Positions 6,067 through 6,400 of a stretch of DNA of 6,400 nt are shown in pieces. This DNA comes from Acidobacteriota bacterium. Lineage in GTDB: Bacteria; Acidobacteriota; Thermoanaerobaculia; Multivoradales; JAHEKO01. The stretch lies in assembly GCA_029861655.1 (NCBI GenBank), contig JAOTZA010000186.1, forward strand, positions 1 to 6,400, read 5' to 3'. A model generated the notes under the pieces. It did not search any database. It had not been told where the DNA came from and saw nothing but the letters and a program-made list of their open reading frames with translations. The position numbers and the translations under genes are program-made. Position 1 is the stretch's first letter. Each line of letters begins with the position of its first letter.

Positions 6067-6133
6067 TAGGAGCTTGCTGAGAAACCCCGAGGGGTCGCGC
6101 GACAAGGGCTTGCGGTTTCTCAGCAAGCCCCTA
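6067..6133. repeat. Long imperfect inverted repeat spanning the nnr stop codon and the nnr-tsaE gap
   Basis: The arms at 6067-6086 and 6114-6133 pair at 19 of 20 positions; the only mismatch is 6071 with 6129. The core arms GCTTGCTGAGAAACC (6072-6086) and GGTTTCTCAGCAAGC (6114-6128) are perfect over 15 bases. The 27-base centre holds a small perfect palindrome, GTCGCGCGAC (6094-6103), and a CCCC/GGGG mini-hairpin (6085-6094). The right arm overlaps the nnr 3' end and supplies its last codons and TGA. No U-run follows, so it is not a classic terminator. It resembles dispersed intergenic palindromes (REP-like), but copies elsewhere cannot be seen here. Confidence 0.85.
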
Positions 6134-6400
6134 GCCTCCGAAAGGCGGCACCCAGTTTCTCGGCCAGGTCACCCGCTGCCAACCCCACTTCGCCTTGCTC
6201 CTCGGCTGCGAGGTCGCCGGCAAGACCGTGAACAAAAACGCCCAGTCGCGCAGCGGCAGTGGCGTCGTGGCCCTGAGCGATCAGACTAGCGATGACACCG
6301 GTGAGCACATCGCCTGAACCACCGGTCGCCATTCCGGGGTTACCCGTGGGGTTGACCGAAACGTCGCCTCCCGGCTCAGCGATCAGGGTCAGGTGGCCTT
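6120..6400 (-). CDS. nnr: ADP- or ATP-dependent NAD(P)H-hydrate dehydratase, C-terminal end (5' part outside window)
   Basis: Only the last 92 residues are visible; the frame stays open to the window edge. The segment NPTGNPGMATGGSGDVLTGVIASLIAQG is the nucleotide-binding and catalytic signature of the NnrD domain, with the conserved Asp of GSGD encoded at 6309-6311. The enzyme dehydrates damaged NAD(P)HX back to NAD(P)H. In many bacteria this domain is fused behind the NnrE epimerase domain (YjeF); whether that is so here cannot be seen. The motif is followed by HDATAAARLGVFVHGLAGDLAAEEQGEVGLAAGDLAEKLG, matching the usual C-terminal helices, so the gene end is intact. The final residues RRLGAC and the TGA at 6120-6122 lie in or next to the right arm of the inverted repeat, so the natural C-terminus may have been reshaped by that repeat. 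tsaE starts 77 bases further on. Confidence 0.95.
   Translation of the reverse strand, partial: GHLTLIAEPGGDVSVNPTGNPGMATGGSGDVLTGVIASLIAQGHDATAAARLGVFVHGLAGDLAAEEQGEVGLAAGDLAEKLGAAFRRLGAC

Noticed and set aside
6067..6133. Inverted repeat read as a rho-independent terminator of nnr
   Set aside because: The stem is strong, but the bases after it in the transcription direction contain no U-run, and the tsaE ribosome site follows almost at once.
1..6400. Possible CRISPR array, insertion sequence, tRNA, rRNA or defence system
   Set aside because: There is no spaced direct repeat array, no transposase or terminal repeat pair around one, no RNA-gene fold in the gaps, and all genes are ordinary conserved ones on one strand.

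Overview
The window is a GC-rich bacterial chromosome segment in which every supportable gene lies on the minus strand, so it is read from position 6400 down to 1. A lipoprotein signal peptide on the last gene points to a Gram-negative-type envelope. The gene set and protein style would fit Acidobacteriota or a similar GC-rich phylum, but the sequence alone does not settle the lineage.

Layout in transcription order. The 3' end of nnr (NAD(P)HX repair, 6400-6120) is followed by a 77-bp gap dominated by a long inverted repeat, one arm of which supplies the nnr stop codon. Next come tsaE (tRNA t6A modification, 6042-5602) and hbd (3-hydroxyacyl-CoA dehydrogenase, 5602-4745), which share one base in a TGATG junction. 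A 178-bp gap with a weak hairpin, a possible promoter element and a G-quadruplex-type motif separates them from a second tight cluster: phoH (4566-3550), ybeY (3553-3077), a CorC/HlyC-type CBS protein (3080-1770) and era (to 869). PhoH/YbeY and YbeY/CorC overlap by four bases. The CorC/Era border is blurred by a 9-bp tandem repeat that gives five evenly spaced ATG codons in the Era frame. After a 137-bp gap with an inverted repeat comes a secreted M48 zinc-metalloprotease lipoprotein whose 3' end is cut by the window edge.

Functionally, phoH-ybeY-corC-era is a widely conserved neighbourhood linked to rRNA maturation and ribosome quality: YbeY is an rRNA endonuclease factor, Era a 30S assembly GTPase, PhoH (YbeZ) a YbeY partner ATPase, and CorC (YbeX) is a frequent neighbour. 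The nnr-tsaE pair is also a common neighbourhood. The hbd gene is the one metabolic insertion. No mobile element, CRISPR array, defence system, rRNA or tRNA gene was found. This is mainly a housekeeping region, and the interesting signals are small cis-acting structures and gene-border oddities rather than a new multi-gene system.
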